From assembly GCA_011773795.1 (NCBI GenBank), contig WVWW01000149.1, forward strand, positions 15,268 through 21,638: DNA of 6,371 nucleotides, written 5' to 3'. Under the pieces are notes generated by a model that was not told the DNA's origin, ran no database searches, and was given only the letters and a program-made list of their open reading frames with translations. Below, one piece after another: positions 5,270 through 6,371 of the stretch. Both the position numbers and the translations under genes were made by a program. This DNA is from Acidobacteriota bacterium (lineage in GTDB: Bacteria > Acidobacteriota > Polarisedimenticolia > Polarisedimenticolales > Polarisedimenticolaceae). Positions within the stretch are counted from its first letter, which is position 1. Each line of letters opens with the position of its first letter.

Positions 5270-6157
5270 CTAGGCACCCTGCCAGAGGCGGCCGAAGAGA
5301 AACACCGAACCCGGGGCATAGCCCGCGTAGTGGTTGTTGAAGAAGGTCACGACGCGTTTGCCGGCCGACGCTCGCTCGCGAAGCGGCTCGACCCACTCGC
5401 GCATCTCGTCACGACGGTCGAGCGCGAGCTCACTCCACTCTCCCGCGCGCTTCCCCTCGGCCTGCAATCGCGCAACCCGTGCGTCCATCTCGCGGTGGTG
5501 CCCCAGGAAGCGCACGTAGATCAGGTCACTCGTCACCGGGTCCTCACCCGCGAACAGCTCGGACGGTCCGGGCATCGTGTAGTACGCGGGAAGCACGAGG
5601 CCGACGCCGTTGTCGCGCAGCAAGTCCAGCAGCGGGCCGGCGATCCATTTCCTGTTGCGCACCTCCACCGCGAGCTCCAGCTCGCGCGGCCACGACTCGA
5701 GGAATGCCGCCAGCCGGGAGCGAAACTCGTCCCCGGTCGCATGCTCGTGAGCGTCGCGCCCACGCGGCACGTAGGCGAACTGCGCGACGATCGGTCCGAG
5801 ACGAGAACCCAGCGCACGCATCACCCGGAGGTGATCGCGCAGCACGTCGGCGCAATCGACCATCCCGCGATCGTGGGTGATCTCGCGGGGAAGCTTGCTG
5901 GCCAGCAAGAAACCCTCGGGCGTCTTCGCGCGCCAACCCTCGACCGTTCGCGACGCGGGCGTGGCGTAGAACGTCGCATCGCACTCGACCGCATCGAAGT
6001 GCTCGGCGTAATGCCTCAGGAAGTCGCCGGGCCGTGCCCGTGGTGGGTAGAACGGTCCCTTCCAGTCCGCTGCCGACCAGGACGAGGTGCCCAGGCGAAT
6101 CGGCGGGTCGAGCGTGCCCAGACGCTCCCCCGGCCCGTCAAAAAGACCAGGAATCAA
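5270..6157 (-). CDS. DUF72 (YecE-like) family protein
   Basis: A 295-residue protein of normal length for the DUF72 family, which has a TIM-barrel fold and no well-established reaction. Family motifs in order are GTSSW (23-27) with W32 and FYP (36-38), FDAVECDATFYATP (54-67), W75, TPEGF (79-83), KLPREITH (88-95), VEVRNRKW (164-171), YVRFLG (214-219) and FFNNHYAGYAPGS (272-284). The start is TTG at 6157. It is supported by GGGGAGGG (plus 6167-6174) 9 nt upstream, and no ATG or GTG start precedes the first conserved motif. An exact TATAAT box lies further upstream. It appears monocistronic and is convergent with the zinc-ribbon gene; I see no strong terminator between the two. Confidence 0.9.
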   Translation of the reverse strand: MIPGLFDGPGERLGTLDPPIRLGTSSWSAADWKGPFYPPRARPGDFLRHYAEHFDAVECDATFYATPASRTVEGWRAKTPEGFLLASKLPREITHDRGMVDCADVLRDHLRVMRALGSRLGPIVAQFAYVPRGRDAHEHATGDEFRSRLAAFLESWPRELELAVEVRNRKWIAGPLLDLLRDNGVGLVLPAYYTMPGPSELFAGEDPVTSDLIYVRFLGHHREMDARVARLQAEGKRAGEWSELALDRRDEMREWVEPLRERASAGKRVVTFFNNHYAGYAPGSVFLFGRLWQGA

Positions 6158-6166
6158 GCGATTTGT

Positions 6167-6174
6167 CCCTCCCC
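6167..6174 (-). promoter_or_regulatory. Shine-Dalgarno site for the TTG start of the DUF72 gene
   Basis: GGGGAGGG on the minus strand, 9 nt before TTG 6157. It is the main support for a TTG start. On the plus strand the same bases overlap the candidate -35 box of the divergent gene. Confidence 0.65.
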
Positions 6175-6183
6175 GTCTCGGGA

Positions 6184-6189
6184 ATTATA
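6184..6189 (-). promoter_or_regulatory. Consensus -10 box for the DUF72 gene
   Basis: An exact TATAAT on the minus strand. Initiation about 7 nt downstream gives a leader of roughly 20 nt that contains the Shine-Dalgarno site. The -35 position at 17-bp spacing (CCGTAC) is poor. This box shares bases with the opposite-strand -10 box at 6186-6191. Confidence 0.55.
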
Positions 6190-6204
6190 TTCCGGACCAG
6201 ACGT

Positions 6205-6212
6205 CCGTACGG
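6205..6212. repeat. 8-bp palindrome CCGTACGG, possible operator
   Basis: A perfect palindrome just downstream of the expected rightward start site and upstream of the leftward -10 box. A repressor bound here could affect both promoters. It is short, so chance occurrence is quite possible. Confidence 0.25.
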
Positions 6213-6227
6213 TCGAAAGGTAAGGGT

Positions 6228-6371
6228 GTGGAGCGATTGAAACGGAACCGGGTCCGCATGGGGTGGCTGGCGCTGACTTGCCTCGTGCTGGCCGGCGGCA
6301 CCGTGTGTGCGGAGCAGAAGCTCTACAGCCTGGAGATTCCCGAGGGGCAGGCGGCGCATTTCGAGGTGCCC
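6228..6371 (+). CDS. N-terminus of an exported protein of unknown function (3' end outside window)
   Basis: 48 codons are open to the window edge in this frame. The start is GTG 6228, with AAAGG 7 nt upstream. It gives a classic Sec signal peptide: a basic region (residues 2-10, ERLKRNRVR), a hydrophobic core (about 12-24, GWLALTCLVLAGG) and a probable signal peptidase I site after VCA, between residues 28 and 29. An in-frame ATG at 6258 would remove the basic region and is less likely. Cys27 is not in a good lipobox, so a lipoprotein is less likely. The mature part begins EQKLYSLEIPEGQAAHFEVP, which is too little to name a family; it should act in the periplasm, at the envelope or outside the cell. 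Confidence 0.7.
   Translation, partial: MERLKRNRVRMGWLALTCLVLAGGTVCAEQKLYSLEIPEGQAAHFEVP

Larger units (their letters stand above)
6163..6191 (+). promoter_or_regulatory. Sigma70-like promoter for the exported-protein gene at 6228
   Basis: TTGTCC (6163-6168) and TATATT (6186-6191) are separated by exactly 17 bp, with four and five of six consensus matches. Initiation near 6198 gives a leader of about 30 nt before GTG 6228, with AAAGG (6216-6220) 7 nt before the start codon. Confidence 0.55.

Noticed and set aside
5156..6223. A 355-codon plus-strand open frame across the DUF72 gene
   Set aside because: It is antisense to the well-supported DUF72 gene, overlaps the end of the zinc-ribbon gene and has composition typical of an antisense GC-rich frame.
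1..6371. Mobile elements, CRISPR arrays, tRNA or rRNA genes
   Set aside because: No transposase or integrase motifs, no terminal inverted repeats, no regularly spaced direct-repeat array and no tRNA-like or rRNA-like segments were recognised by eye. The only phased repeat is the 27-bp one at 1974-2000.

Overview
This is a compact, GC-rich window with seven protein-coding genes, two of them cut by the window edges. It looks bacterial. There is a perfect-stem rho-independent terminator, sigma70-like -10 and -35 boxes, Shine-Dalgarno sites on some genes, and a Sec-type signal peptide. The phylum cannot be settled from the sequence alone. The central gene, a DNA topoisomerase VI B subunit, is near-universal in archaea but patchy in bacteria, which points to one of the less-studied high-GC lineages.

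Layout, left to right. (1) 1-875 (+): the C-terminal 290 residues of an ABC-2/NatB-type transporter permease. (2) 872-1744 (-): an agmatinase/arginase-family ureohydrolase whose stop codon overlaps the permease stop through a shared CTAG. (3) 1745-2005: 261 bp of non-coding DNA with an imperfect hairpin, a strong terminator and a short alternating repeat. (4) 2006-3020 (-): a two-gene membrane-protein operon, a DUF2085 protein followed by a glycine-rich hypothetical protein with an 8-bp overlap. (5) A 49-bp divergent intergenic region. (6) 3070-5259 (+): topoisomerase VI subunit B with a long lysine-rich N-terminal tail, then 6 bp later an FmdB-type zinc-ribbon protein. (7) 5270-6157 (-): a DUF72/YecE-family protein, convergent with the zinc-ribbon gene across 10 bp. 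(8) 6158-6227: a divergent region with overlapping promoters. (9) 6228-6371 (+): the start of an exported protein, cut by the window end.

The genes do not form one pathway. The most notable part is the topoisomerase VI B gene. It carries every GHKL ATPase box, the H2TH region and the transducer lysine, yet the adjacent downstream gene is not the DNA-cleaving A subunit, so any partner is encoded outside this window. Its start region has an extended -10 box (TGGTACAAT) 7 nt before an in-frame ATG and no Shine-Dalgarno site, which suggests a leaderless mRNA. Two other genes (agmatinase-like and DUF2085) show a weaker version of the same arrangement. I see no mobile element, CRISPR array, tRNA or rRNA. 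I found no clear multi-gene system that is wholly undescribed. The strongest leads are the unlinked, tailed bacterial topoisomerase VI B subunit and the leaderless-start pattern.
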